From: CAVXTF01 sp963701375
Lineage (GTDB): Bacteria; Actinomycetota; Acidimicrobiia; Acidimicrobiales; CAVXTF01
Length of the DNA stretch: 64,000 nucleotides
Assembly: GCA_963701375.1 (NCBI GenBank)
Contig: CAVOZT010000001.1
Span: forward strand, 868,001 to 932,000
Reading direction: 5' to 3'
Below, piece after piece: positions 16,953 through 25,492 of the stretch; position 1 is the first letter of the stretch, and every line of letters starts with the position of its first letter. The notes below the pieces were generated by a model, which saw only the letters and a list, made by a program, of their open reading frames with translations, made no database searches and was not told the DNA's origin. The position numbers were made by a program, and so were the translations under genes.

Positions 16953-19022
16953 TCAGGTGCTGCCCTTCATACCCACGATGTTGGACACGTGCACGCCGAG
17001 CCCAGGCAGTGAGCCGAAGTAGTGGGCGTCGCCGAAGGCGAACATGCCGCCGTCGTCACCCACCAACCAGTAACCGCCGCCGTCGGGGGTGGTGGCCCTG
17101 CCGACGATGTTGGACACGTGGACGGCGTGTCCCGGCAACGACCCGAAGTAGTGGGCGTCGCCGAAGGCGAACATGCCGCCGTCGTCACCCACCAACCAGT
17201 AGCCGCCGCCGTCGGGGGTGGCGGCCATGCCGACGATGTTGGACACGTGGATGGCGTGTCCCGGCAACGACCCGAAGTAGTGGGCGTCGCCGAAGGCGAA
17301 CATGCCGCCGTCGTCACCCACCAACCAGTAGCCGCCGCCGTCGGGGGTGGCGGCCATGCCGACGATGTTGGACACGTGGATGGCGTGTCCCGGCAACGAC
17401 CCGAAGTAGTGGGCGTCGCCGAAGGCGAACATGCCGCCGTCGTCACCCACCAACCAGTAGCCGCCGCCGTCGGGGGTGGCGGCCATGCCGACGATGTTGG
17501 ACACGTGGATGGCGTGTCCCGGCAACGACCCGAAGTAGTGGGCGTCGCCGAAGGCGAACATGCCGCCGTCGTCACCCACCAACCAGTAGCCGCCGCCGTC
17601 GGGGGTGGCGGCCATGCCGACGATGTTGGACACGTGGATGGCGTGTCCCGGCAACGACCCGAAGTAGTGGGCGTCGCCGAAGGCGAACATGCCGCCGTCG
17701 TTTCCGACTTGCCAGTACCCCCCACCCGAGGAGTGAGTCAGTGGGGAAGTGGAAGTCTCCACCATCCCCTGCAGGTTTCCGGCGCTGTCGTTGTAGTCGC
17801 CGGCGGCGGTGCAGTTCCCTGCCGAGGAACACGAGATGGCATAGAGCTCAGCGCCAGGGTTGCTTCTGGCATTTGCCGGGGCGGTCACCTCGGTCGCTCG
17901 TGTCCAGGTACCGGAGGTCTCTCTGGCCAGCATGGCCTGGAAGTTTGAAGAGCTGTCGAGGTAGTACCCGGCGGAGGTGCAGTTTCCCGCAGAGGAACAC
18001 GAGATTCCCTGCAGGGTTGCAACGGGGTTATTCCCCACGTTGGCCGGGGCGGTCACCTCGGTCGCTCGTGCCCAGGTCCCGGAGGTCTCGGTGGCCGCCA
18101 TGGCCTCGACGTGTGAAGAGCTGTCGATGTATACCCCGGCGGCGGTGCAATTTCCTGCCGAGGAACATGAGACGCCAACGAGGATAGACCCTTGGCTGCT
18201 TGCGCCATTGGCTGGTGTGTTGACTTCGGTCGCTCGTGCCCAGGTCCCGGAGGTCTCGGTGGTCGCCATTGCTTGGCCGTTTCCAGAGTTGTCGCTGTAA
18301 GCCCCGGTGGCGGTGCAGTTCCCCGCCGAGGAACACGAGACTCCTCGGAGGTATGCACCGGGGTTACCCCCCGCATTGGCCGGGGCGATCACCTCGGTCG
18401 CTCGTGTCCAGGTACCGGAGGTCTCTCTGGCCACCATGGCCTGGATGCGTGAAGCGGTGTCCGCGTAGTCCCCGGAAGCGCTGCAGTTTCCAGCAGAGGA
18501 ACATGAAACGCCAGAGAGGATGGCGCCGGGGTTACCCGCGGCATTGGTCGGGGCGGTCACCTCGGTCGCTCGTGCCCAGACCCCGGAGGTCTCGGTGGCC
18601 GCCGAGACCTGGAAGTTTCCAGAGCTGTCGTCGTAGTTCCCGGCGGCGGTGCAGTTCCCAGCAGATGAGCATGAAACTTCCCTGAGGAACGCAAAGTTGC
18701 TTCCGGCATTGGTCGGGGCGGTGACCTCGGTCGCTCGTGCCCAGGTCCCAGCGGTCTCGGTGGTCGCCATTGCTTGGACGTTTCCAGAGTTGTCGTTGTA
18801 GTTCCCGGCGGCGGTGCAGTTTCCAGCAGAGGAACATGAAACGCCATCGAGGATGGCGCCGGGGTTACTCGAGGCATTGGTCGGGGTGGAGACCTCCGTC
18901 GCTTGCGCAAAGGTGGTGCCTTGGGCTCGCGCAGGCGAGGCCACTACCACCAGGCCCCCAATGGCAAGAATTCCTGAACTCGCGATCAACAACCGCGTCC
19001 GATATCTGGTTTTCGCAGCCAT
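16953..19022 (-). CDS. Secreted protein of two tandem repeat families (GGGYWLVGDDGG repeats)
   Basis: 689-residue exported protein. Start ATG 19022 gives the signal peptide RTRLLIASSGILAIGGLVVV ending at ASPARAQG; a reading from 19136 adds an implausible N-terminal extension. Next come seven units of about 56 residues with core VSCSSAGNCTAAGNY and AMATTETSGTWARATEV (paired Cys suggest a disulfide per unit). A short linker leads to six near-identical 43-residue units GGGYWLVGDDGGMFAFGDAH followed by YFGSLPG. Both repeat types are typical of actinobacterial surface or secreted beta-propeller-like proteins; the ligand is unknown. The gene lies among comM fragments on the opposite strand. Confidence 0.85.
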   Translation of the reverse strand: MAAKTRYRTRLLIASSGILAIGGLVVVASPARAQGTTFAQATEVSTPTNASSNPGAILDGVSCSSAGNCTAAGNYNDNSGNVQAMATTETAGTWARATEVTAPTNAGSNFAFLREVSCSSAGNCTAAGNYDDSSGNFQVSAATETSGVWARATEVTAPTNAAGNPGAILSGVSCSSAGNCSASGDYADTASRIQAMVARETSGTWTRATEVIAPANAGGNPGAYLRGVSCSSAGNCTATGAYSDNSGNGQAMATTETSGTWARATEVNTPANGASSQGSILVGVSCSSAGNCTAAGVYIDSSSHVEAMAATETSGTWARATEVTAPANVGNNPVATLQGISCSSAGNCTSAGYYLDSSSNFQAMLARETSGTWTRATEVTAPANARSNPGAELYAISCSSAGNCTAAGDYNDSAGNLQGMVETSTSPLTHSSGGGYWQVGNDGGMFAFGDAHYFGSLPGHAIHVSNIVGMAATPDGGGYWLVGDDGGMFAFGDAHYFGSLPGHAIHVSNIVGMAATPDGGGYWLVGDDGGMFAFGDAHYFGSLPGHAIHVSNIVGMAATPDGGGYWLVGDDGGMFAFGDAHYFGSLPGHAIHVSNIVGMAATPDGGGYWLVGDDGGMFAFGDAHYFGSLPGHAVHVSNIVGRATTPDGGGYWLVGDDGGMFAFGDAHYFGSLPGLGVHVSNIVGMKGST
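16968..17730 (-). repeat. Six 129-bp tandem repeats (coding minisatellite)
   Basis: The TGGGCGTCGCCGAAGGCGAA mark recurs at 17023, 17152, 17281, 17410, 17539 and 17668, exactly 129 bases apart. The middle units are almost identical even at third codon positions, while the outer ones differ (HAV/RAT and LGV variants, and QVGND at the start). This pattern indicates recent unit duplication or gene conversion, so copy number may vary between strains and may also be collapsed in the assembly. Confidence 0.93.
17740..18930 (-). repeat. Seven diverged ~168-bp tandem repeats
   Basis: Seven repeats of about 56 codons, each with GVSCSSAGNCTAAG-like and ETSGTWARATEV-like segments, encode the N-terminal half of the secreted repeat protein. 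They are more diverged than the 129-bp units, so this half is older. Confidence 0.85.
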
Positions 19023-19136
19023 AGCCGCACCTCTTCTTTCCAAAATCATCGAGTCTGAGTACTCCAATGAATTGATCGCAACTGGTGAATTTGATCGCAA
19101 CTGGGTACGTCGTCCGAGGGGAAGCTCATTTCTCAT

Positions 19137-19297
19137 GGGATTAGGTCGGCCCTCGCCTATGTGTGAGCTGAGTCTTCGGCCGGTGGACGAAGATTCTCAC
19201 GTTCCTCCTCGAGAATCGATCCGGTCACACCCGGCTTTGGAACTGAGGGTGGTCATGCTCGCTTGAATTCTGTCTTCGACGCTTGTTCTCGTTCTAC
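19137..19297 (+). pseudogene. Degenerate comM leader plus first codons, copy D
   Basis: Aligns with the 150 bases before and into the true comM: shared landmarks are GTGAGCTGAGTCT, GGACGAAGAT, ATCGATCCGGTCACACCCGG, TTTGGAACTGAGGGTGGTC and ATGCTCGCT. The fourth codon is TGA, so nothing useful is made. It lies just upstream of the repeat-protein gene's start, on the opposite strand. Confidence 0.65.
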
Positions 19298-19465
19298 ACT
19301 CATGGCTGCGAGAAGCCCCTCTATGACATACGCCTCGATCAGCAGCGCATCCGAGGGACTGTCCTCTACGAGGAGCAAGTTAAATTCTCCTGTCTTGATC
19401 TGCTCTTCCGTACTGTTGCTTTCATCGAGAGCAAACCTTGTGAACACGTAATCGTCCCTGATCAC
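19253..19465 (-). pseudogene. Response-regulator receiver N-terminal fragment
   Basis: The 70-residue reading contains FNLLLVEDSPSDALLIEAYV, the first strand and acidic pocket of a receiver domain, but ends after about 35 further residues, without the phosphoacceptor Asp strand or the rest of the fold. Its 3' end runs into comM copy D, so the gene was probably cut by the rearrangement that placed D there. Functional product unlikely. Confidence 0.4.
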
Positions 19466-19699
19466 AACTCACAACACTATTGGGTCGAATCGACCGTTGA
19501 GAATTCATGATCACGCACTGTCCAAAGACACTCGCACGTCACTGAGCATCGGCGGCCAGCAGGGCCAGCTGTAGAGGAATCGCCGGCATTTGTATTACGA
19601 CAATCGTTGAAGGACGCAATGCCGAACGTTTTTACCGCAATTTAAGTAGGAGAAAGCAGGAGAGACAGATTTACCCTATAAGAGTGTGGTCATCGAGTT

Positions 19700-19830
19700 T
19701 TGCGAGCTATCGGTGCCGACGTATTTCTATCTGACCTCGTCACGTGGTCAGACGACACCATGGTTGGCGAATCCCTCGATGCCCTCGGGGCGTTCTGGAA
19801 ATATGCTGCGTTGTCCTCCGAAGTGATCGA
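19700..19830 (+). pseudogene. Possible response-regulator C-terminal fragment
   Basis: AIGADVFLSDLVTWSDDTMV followed by LDALGAFWKYAAL resembles the last strands and helix of stand-alone receiver domains (a GAD-x-L...KPV...LGxFW pattern), with the usual KPV changed to DLV. It is on the opposite strand from the N-terminal fragment at 19253-19465, suggesting an inversion or two separate remnants. Weak call. Confidence 0.22.
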
Positions 19831-20089
19831 AATTGATGTTTCGATCCTATGTTTTCCTCCGACCATCCCCATTAGCCGACCAACTTTGCTCGCCCAAGTG
19901 CAATCGGCTAGCTCCAAGACGGCAAGGCGGATCTCCTCACCACACTTTTAGACCGCCCGGTGGTCGGCCCCGAGCGTCGTCGCTCGCTCGACCATGAGTC
20001 CCCCCACCCACGATGGCACCGCGTGCCTGATCTCTCACGTTGCTCACGTCGCCACGCCTGTGGCGGCCGTCTTAAACAGAACGGCACAC
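19831..20089. other. Gene-poor stretch before the comM leader
   Basis: No supported gene. Bases 20030-20085 (CTCACGTTGCTCACGTCGCC and GGCGGCCGTCTTAAACAGAA) vaguely resemble the end of copy A just before its unit boundary, so a further, more eroded comM unit may precede the true leader. That resemblance is weak. Confidence 0.3.
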
Positions 20090-20226
20090 CCCCCGTCTAT
20101 CGTGCGATCGGCGCATCGAGTCGGCCTGCGCGCGTATGAGCTGAGTCTGCAATCTGCGGACGAAGATGGTTAGGCCCTCCTCAAAATCAATCCGGTGACA
20201 CCGGGACTTTGGAAATGAGGTTGGTC
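20090..20226 (+). promoter_or_regulatory. comM leader region
   Basis: Authentic counterpart of the leaders seen in copies A, B and D. It opens with GGCACACCCCCCGTCTATCG and TGCGATCGGCGC, then carries GAGCTGAGTCTGC and a stem TCCGGTG-AC-ACCGGGA-like inverted repeat (20191-20206), then GGAAATGAGG just before the start. The conserved TATCGT could be a -10 element, but I cannot see a matching -35. Confidence 0.45.
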
Positions 20227-21754
20227 ATGCTTGCCTGTATTCCGTCTGCGACGCTTCTGGGCGTCGACGGAAGATCCGTGTCTGTCGAAGTGCACGTCTC
20301 GAACGGACTCCCGGGCTTCACGGTCGTTGGCTTGCCCGACGCCGCAGTGCGCGAGTTCGCGCGACCGCGTCAGAGCCGCTCTTCTGTCGAGCGGTTTGAG
20401 CTGGCCCCTGAGGCGGGTGACCGTCAACTTGGCGCCGTCCGGAGTGAGAAAGAGCGGCGCAGGGCTCGATCTTCCAATCGCAATTGGGTTGCTCGTCGCG
20501 TCCGGGGAGCTCTCTGCGGACACCGTCGATCGGACTGCGTTCGTGGGCGAACTCGGGCTCGACGGCTCTCTCAGACCTGTTCCCGGGGTGATTCCTCTCG
20601 TGGCGGCCATTGGGAATTCCGGCAACGACCGAGTCGCAGTCGCGCATGCGTGTGCGGCAGAGGCCGCTTTCGCAGGTGGCTGCGTCGTCCGTGGGGCGAG
20701 GAATCTCTCTGAGCTCGTTGCTGCACTTCGCGGTGTTGCCCCTTGGCCTCCGATCGAGGAATCGCGATCACCCGCAGAACTGGCAGGTCGCGGACCTGAC
20801 CTCGCTGACGTGAGTGGACAGGTCGTGGCGCGGCGTGCGCTCGAGATCGCAGCTGCAGGTGGACATCACATCCTTCTCGTCGGTCCGCCAGGCTCAGGCA
20901 AGACGATGCTCGCGACCCGATTGTGCGGTCTTCTTCCGTCGCTCGATCATGAGGAGGCGCTCGAGGTGAGCCGCATCTACTCGGCGGCTGGCATGGCTCT
21001 GCCGGGCGGCGGCCGGCCAGAGCGCCCGCCCATCCGCGCCCCGCACCACGGTGCCTCTGAGGTCGCAATCGTCGGAGGCGGGACATCGTGGCTGCGTCCG
21101 GGCGAGATCAGTTTGGCGCATGGCGGAGTCCTTTTCTTGGACGAGCTCGGTGAGTTCCCAGCTGCGGTGCTCGACGTTTTGAGACAGCCGCTCGAAGAAG
21201 GAGAGATCCGCCTTTGCCGCGCCCGGGGAACGGTCACGCTGCCATCACGATTCCAGCTTGTCGCTGCGATGAACCCGTGCCCTTGTGGCGAAGGCCTTCA
21301 GCGCGGACAGTGCAGATGCTCAGAGCAGGCTCGAGCAAGGTATACCCGCAGGTTGTCAGGTCCCCTGCTCGACAGGTTCGACCTGGCCGTACCAATGTCG
21401 AGACCGAGCCCCGAAGAGCTCTTGAGCCCGGAGCGGGGCGAGCCCACGGCGCGTGTTGCCGAACGGGTTGCACACGCCCGCAGGTTCGCCGGGTTGAGAG
21501 GCGTTAGGTCCAATGCCGAATTGCATTCGTCGACACTGGACGACGTGGCTCCTCTCGTGCCGGAGGCTGCGCAACTTCTAGAGCGCAAGTTGCGTGAAGG
21601 AGAGATCTCGGCACGTGGCTTGCACCGGATACACAAGGTCGCCAGGACAATTGCGGACTTAGAAGAGAGCCGGACGGTCTCGAGGTGTCACATCGCTGAG
21701 GCGATGCACCTCAGGTCCGCCCGCGCCGTTCTTTTACCGGGTAGATCGCTGTGA
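20227..21754 (+). CDS. comM: ComM/YifB family Mg-chelatase-like AAA+ ATPase (5' frameshift)
   Basis: Hexameric helicase-like ATPase that promotes branch migration in natural transformation in well-studied species. Residues before the shift read MLACIPSATLLGVDGRSVSV and LPGFTVVGLPDAAVRE. One extra base near 20356 (GAGTTCGCG where GAGTCGCG is expected; copy B has no such base) moves the rest into another frame. That frame carries SRDRVRAALLSSG, Walker A VGPPGSGKTM, Walker B GGVLFLDELGEF, NPCPCG and the RLSGPLLDRFDL segment. Without the extra base the product is 508 residues, the normal size. It is a sequence error or a true pseudogene. It overlaps dprA by four bases. Confidence 0.88.
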
Positions 21755-22917
21755 GCTCGCCAATTCACGAAGGTTTGACGGAACGTTGCGGCCCAGTGTC
21801 TGGCGACGAATCCTTCGCTGCGGCCATCGCTGCCCTCGGAGTCGGTAGGGCGACCCTTCGTCGGTTACTTACAGGAATGGGTCCGCGCGAAGCATGGGAG
21901 GCCCTCATCGAACGTCGCCACCCGGCCGATCCAGCCGGCGAATTGTCCTCTAAGACGCGAGCAGAGTCTCCCCGGGTGTTCGCGTCGCGTCTCGAGGATT
22001 GTGGTGCTCGGGTCCTCTTACGCGGCCGACCCGGATACCCCGGACCTCTTGTGGACGACATCGACTCCCCGGAGATCTTGTTTTGCCTCGGTCGCCCAGA
22101 GGCAATGGTCGGAAGGCCGCGTGTTGCAGTAGTCGGAACAAGGTCTGCCACGCGTTACGGCGTAGATGTCGCGTCAGAACTGGGGGCGGGGCTTGCTGCG
22201 TCAGGTGTCGTCGTCGTATCAGGACTTGCGGCCGGGATCGACTCAGCCGCCCACGCAGGAGCAGTCGGCGTCGCAGGCGGCGCTCCGCCCGTTGCAGTGA
22301 TCGCCACCGGTGTGGACATCACCTACCCCCGTTCGAATGTCGTCCTACGAGACTCGATTGCGGCGAAGGGAGCAGTCGTCTCCGAGCTGCCGCCCGGAGA
22401 GCCCGGAGAGCGTTGGCGATTCGCAGACCGCAACCGGATCATGGCCGCGTTCGCTCATGTCGTCGTGGTCGTGGAATGCCACCTGTCAGGCGGCGCCTTG
22501 TACACGGTAAGAGCGGCGAAGCAACGCGGCACAGAAGTGATGGCCGTCCCGGGGTCGGTGCGAAGTGTCGCATCGGCAGGCACCAACGCGTTGCTCGCAG
22601 ATGGCATGCCCCCCGCACGTGATGTCGCCGACGTCCTCACAGCCGTCGAGATTGCGATAACGGGCGATGAATCAATTGCTCCGCCCAGTTGGCCGAAAGG
22701 TGGTGAGAGAGATCCCGGATCCGCGCGCCCGAGACAGCCGAGGGGTACTTCTGCGCGGGTATTCAGCGCGCTCGAGGCGGAACCGGCATCACTCGAGCAG
22801 ATCGTAAAGCGCTGCGCGTCGACGCTCGGTGAAGTGGCGGCTGCGCTCGAGCAGCTTTCTGAGCTCTCCCTTGTCGAAGGTGAGCGCGGGTGGTGGTGGC
22901 GAAAGGGGCGTCGCTGA
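21751..22917 (+). CDS. dprA: DNA-processing protein DprA
   Basis: Rossmann-fold protein that binds incoming single-stranded DNA and loads RecA during transformation. The core shows PRVAVVGTRSATRYG, VVSGLAAGIDSAAHAGAV, FADRNRIMAAFAHVVVVVE and SGGALYTVRAAKQRGTEVMA with VPGSV. An N-terminal helical region (SAM-like, about 1-70) and a C-terminal winged-helix-like tail (SLEQIVKRCASTLGEVAAAL) flank it; 388 residues is normal. GTG 21751 overlaps the comM stop (GTGA). Confidence 0.94.
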   Translation: MSSPIHEGLTERCGPVSGDESFAAAIAALGVGRATLRRLLTGMGPREAWEALIERRHPADPAGELSSKTRAESPRVFASRLEDCGARVLLRGRPGYPGPLVDDIDSPEILFCLGRPEAMVGRPRVAVVGTRSATRYGVDVASELGAGLAASGVVVVSGLAAGIDSAAHAGAVGVAGGAPPVAVIATGVDITYPRSNVVLRDSIAAKGAVVSELPPGEPGERWRFADRNRIMAAFAHVVVVVECHLSGGALYTVRAAKQRGTEVMAVPGSVRSVASAGTNALLADGMPPARDVADVLTAVEIAITGDESIAPPSWPKGGERDPGSARPRQPRGTSARVFSALEAEPASLEQIVKRCASTLGEVAAALEQLSELSLVEGERGWWWRKGRR

Positions 22918-22930
22918 CGTCTCGCCGGGA

Positions 22931-23545
22931 TCAGGGATTCGGGAAGGACCCTTGTGTCCACCCGATACTGCTCGACGAGGGTGTTGCGCTCTGCGGTGCC
23001 TGTGAGAGCGAGGGAGCAGTGCAGCTCGTCTGGTCTACCTCCGCTCCGAACCATGTCGAGCCCGACGTCATCCAAACGAAGAGGCAAGATCCCGAGCCTG
23101 AGGCGCTGTTCGAGAAAGTGGCCAATGTGACGCTTCCGCCTGAGGTCGTCCCCATGTCACCGAGTCCCCCTCCGCCGTTGGCGGAGCCTCCCTGAGACGA
23201 TGCAACGCTAACAGTCGTGTTGCTATTGGAAGCACCTGACGTGAAGTCCACCGACGGCTCGTCGAACGCGAGCGACTGAACGGTGATTCCCGAGTACCCG
23301 ACAGTGGTGACAACGGTTTCCACGGCGCTCTGGGCGGTTTCGAGAGTGCTCTCCGCTGCGATGTCATAGGCCCTGTTCGCCGGCGACCCGTTGGCGCTGA
23401 GACCGTTGTTGCTTCCAGAGCCTCCTAGGAGAAAAGTGCCGCCGATGGCCCCGCCCACCGCGACCACGGCAAGCGAGAGGACGAGACCGATCATGCCGAA
23501 TCCCGTCCCTGCCCCAGACGCCCTTCGCTTCACGGCCGGTGACAT
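22931..23545 (-). CDS. Type IV pilin-like membrane-anchored protein
   Basis: 204 residues with a short basic N-terminus, then GFGMIGLVLSLAVVAVGGAI, one hydrophobic helix laid out like a prepilin (possible cleavage G|F, but Gly where pilins usually have Glu5). A helix with AYDIAAESTLETAQSAVETV follows, then a Ser/Gly-rich globular part with CLFVWMTSGSTWFGAEVDQT and two Cys that could form the C-terminal disulfide seen in actinobacterial pilin-like proteins. GGAGG precedes ATG 23545. Its place beside comM and dprA suggests, but does not prove, a DNA-uptake role. Confidence 0.55.
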   Translation of the reverse strand: MSPAVKRRASGAGTGFGMIGLVLSLAVVAVGGAIGGTFLLGGSGSNNGLSANGSPANRAYDIAAESTLETAQSAVETVVTTVGYSGITVQSLAFDEPSVDFTSGASNSNTTVSVASSQGGSANGGGGLGDMGTTSGGSVTLATFSNSASGSGSCLFVWMTSGSTWFGAEVDQTSCTAPSLSQAPQSATPSSSSIGWTQGSFPNP

Positions 23546-23719
23546 CGAACCTCCACGGTTCTTGTCGGAACAAAGCGGGGGGACCTAAAGGATCTGGATG
23601 CGCTATGCACGGATCGCGCTCCGGACCTGGAATGAGATCGTCGAAGTACGCCGGTCCAGGTCGCCCTCATAGCGTTCAGGACTGCGGTCCGCCAGTGCCC
23701 TGTCGTACAGTCGGCCGAC

Positions 23720-24767
23720 ATGCGCGCCGTAGTCTGTAAAGAGCTTGGTCCTTTCGAAAATGTCGTGGTCGAGCAGGTCGACTCGCCGTCTGCGGGTCCT
23801 GGTCAGGTGCTGGTCGGCGTGCGCGCCGCGGGCGTCAACTACGTCGACGGATTGATGTGCCAGGGCCGTTACCAGATCAAGTTCCCAACGCCTTACGTGC
23901 CCGGTGGTGAGATCGCCGGCGTTGTGATGGCGGTCGGTGGAGGCGTTGACGAGGCGTTCGAGGTGGGCGACCGGGTCATGGCGCTTACCGGCTTCGGAGC
24001 TTTCTGTGAGGAGATAGCCATTCCCTCCGCGTCACTCGTCAAGATGCCCGACGCGTTGAGCTTCGCCCAGGGCGCGACGATGATCCAGAGCTATGCCACT
24101 GCGCTTTACTCGTTCCGACGCTGCGCAGCTGAAGGCGGGGGAGAACGTTCTTGCGCTAGGTGCAGGGGGAGGGATCGGGCTCGCTGCAGTGGACTTGGCG
24201 GTCGCTTTGGGGGCTCATGTCATAGCGGCAGCGTTGACCAAGTCCAAGCTCGCGGCTGCGGTTGCCGTCGGAGCCGAGGGAACGATCGCTTACGAAGAAG
24301 AGGACCTGAAGTTGAGAGCTCGCGAGATCTCGGGAGGCGGGGTGGATATCGTCATTGACCCCGTGGGCGGCGAGAAGTCAGAAGCGGCCCTCCGAGCGCT
24401 TCGGACTTTCGGGAGACTCTGCGTGATCGGGTTCACGGCCGGAATCGGCTCTGTGCCTCTCAATCAGGTATTGCTCAGCAACAGAATCGTCATGGGCATC
24501 GACTGGGGCGCATGGGCGGCAAGCGATCCAAAACAGAACCGGCAACTGATCGACGAGTTGGTGACCATGGTCAGCCAACAGAAGCTGCATCCGGCGGTGC
24601 CCGCGGAGCACCCCTTGGAGGACGCCACGCGGGTCATGGACGACCTCCTCGAGAGGCGAGCCGTCGGCAAATTGGTCTTGTCCCGTGACGTGGCCGCCTT
24701 CGGAGTATTGGCCGCTCTTCGGATTGCGCATCACCACTCCTCGTCTCGAGATTCGCTTCGCAGATGA
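23720..24767 (+). CDS. NADPH:quinone oxidoreductase-like MDR protein (frameshifted)
   Basis: Medium-chain reductase without the zinc-site Cys pattern. The first part (MRAVVCKELGPFENVVVEQV, GVNYVDGLMCQGRYQ, PYVPGGEIAGVV, GDRVMALTGFGAFCEE) reads to SYATALYSF; an extra C near 24116 then shifts the frame, and the nucleotide-binding half follows (AAQLKAGENVLALGAGGGIG, VDIVIDPVGG). Removing one base yields 348 residues, normal for the family. The C-terminus runs past the usual KLVLSR end and overlaps the next gene by 83 bases, so a stop may also have been lost. Substrate unknown. Confidence 0.82.
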
Positions 24768-25338
24768 CGAGGATCTGAGGGGTTTGGTTGACGAGATCGT
24801 CGAGGGCGTGCACGACCCGTTGACGATGCCCTTCACCTTCGAATGGACCGACGTCCCGTCCCCGAGGCGTGAGCGCGAGTCTCTGCAGTGGTTCTGGCGT
24901 CAGCGAGCCGAGTGGTCTCCCGGGAAATGGACTTTCAGCGGCGCGGTCGTTGTCGACGGGCGACCCGTCGGCGTACAGGACCTCTCGGCCGAGAGCTTCG
25001 GAACGCTCAGAAGTGTGCGTACCGGCTCGTGGCTCGGAATGAGGCACCAGGGCCGCGGTATAGGCAAAGAGATGAGGGCGGCGATCCTTCACCTCGCGTT
25101 CGCAGGTCTCGGTGCTGTCGAGGCGAACAGCGGGGCGTGGCACGACAACACCGCTTCGCTCAACGTTTCCAGGGCTCTCGGCTATGAAGTCAACGGCGAA
25201 GATGTCGGCCTCAGGCGAGGACGATCGGAACGCCAGATCCGTCTCCGACTCGTCCGCGATTCGTGGGAGATCAGGCGCCGGAACGACATCCTCCTCGAAG
25301 GGCTTGAGCCATGCCTGGAGCTCTTCGGCGCTGCTTGA
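24685..25338 (+). CDS. GNAT family N-acetyltransferase (RimJ/RimL-like)
   Basis: 217-residue acetyltransferase. LRITTPRLEIRFADDEDLRG is the RimJ/RimL-type opening; the acetyl-CoA loop is RTGSWLGMRHQGRGIGKEMR, followed by NTASLNVSRALGYEVNGED, the conserved Asn/Ser helix. Target unknown. GTG 24685 lies in the end of the oxidoreductase frame; the overlap is unusually long but the N-terminus is needed for the first strand. Confidence 0.87.
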   Translation: MTWPPSEYWPLFGLRITTPRLEIRFADDEDLRGLVDEIVEGVHDPLTMPFTFEWTDVPSPRRERESLQWFWRQRAEWSPGKWTFSGAVVVDGRPVGVQDLSAESFGTLRSVRTGSWLGMRHQGRGIGKEMRAAILHLAFAGLGAVEANSGAWHDNTASLNVSRALGYEVNGEDVGLRRGRSERQIRLRLVRDSWEIRRRNDILLEGLEPCLELFGAA

Positions 25339-25492
25339 AGAGCCACGCAGTTCGGACCCATCTTGGTGCCTTGACCTGGCATGTCACCTATGATCGTGAA
25401 GTTCCGGTACGTCAACGGTATTGGGGTTAGAGTGCGTGATCCTCGGTCCGAGCATCCGTGGCCGAGTGCAGTGAAAGGCACCCAGGAGAAAA

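Noticed and set aside
16968..17730. Regularly spaced repeats as a CRISPR array
   Set aside because: The whole 129-bp unit repeats with no unique spacers, and it is in-frame coding sequence; no cas genes are nearby.
16871..18187. Plus-strand Arg/Cys-rich frame of 438 codons, and a second of 308 codons at 17022-17948
   Set aside because: They are translations of the antisense of the 129-bp and 168-bp repeats; periodic only because the real gene on the other strand is.
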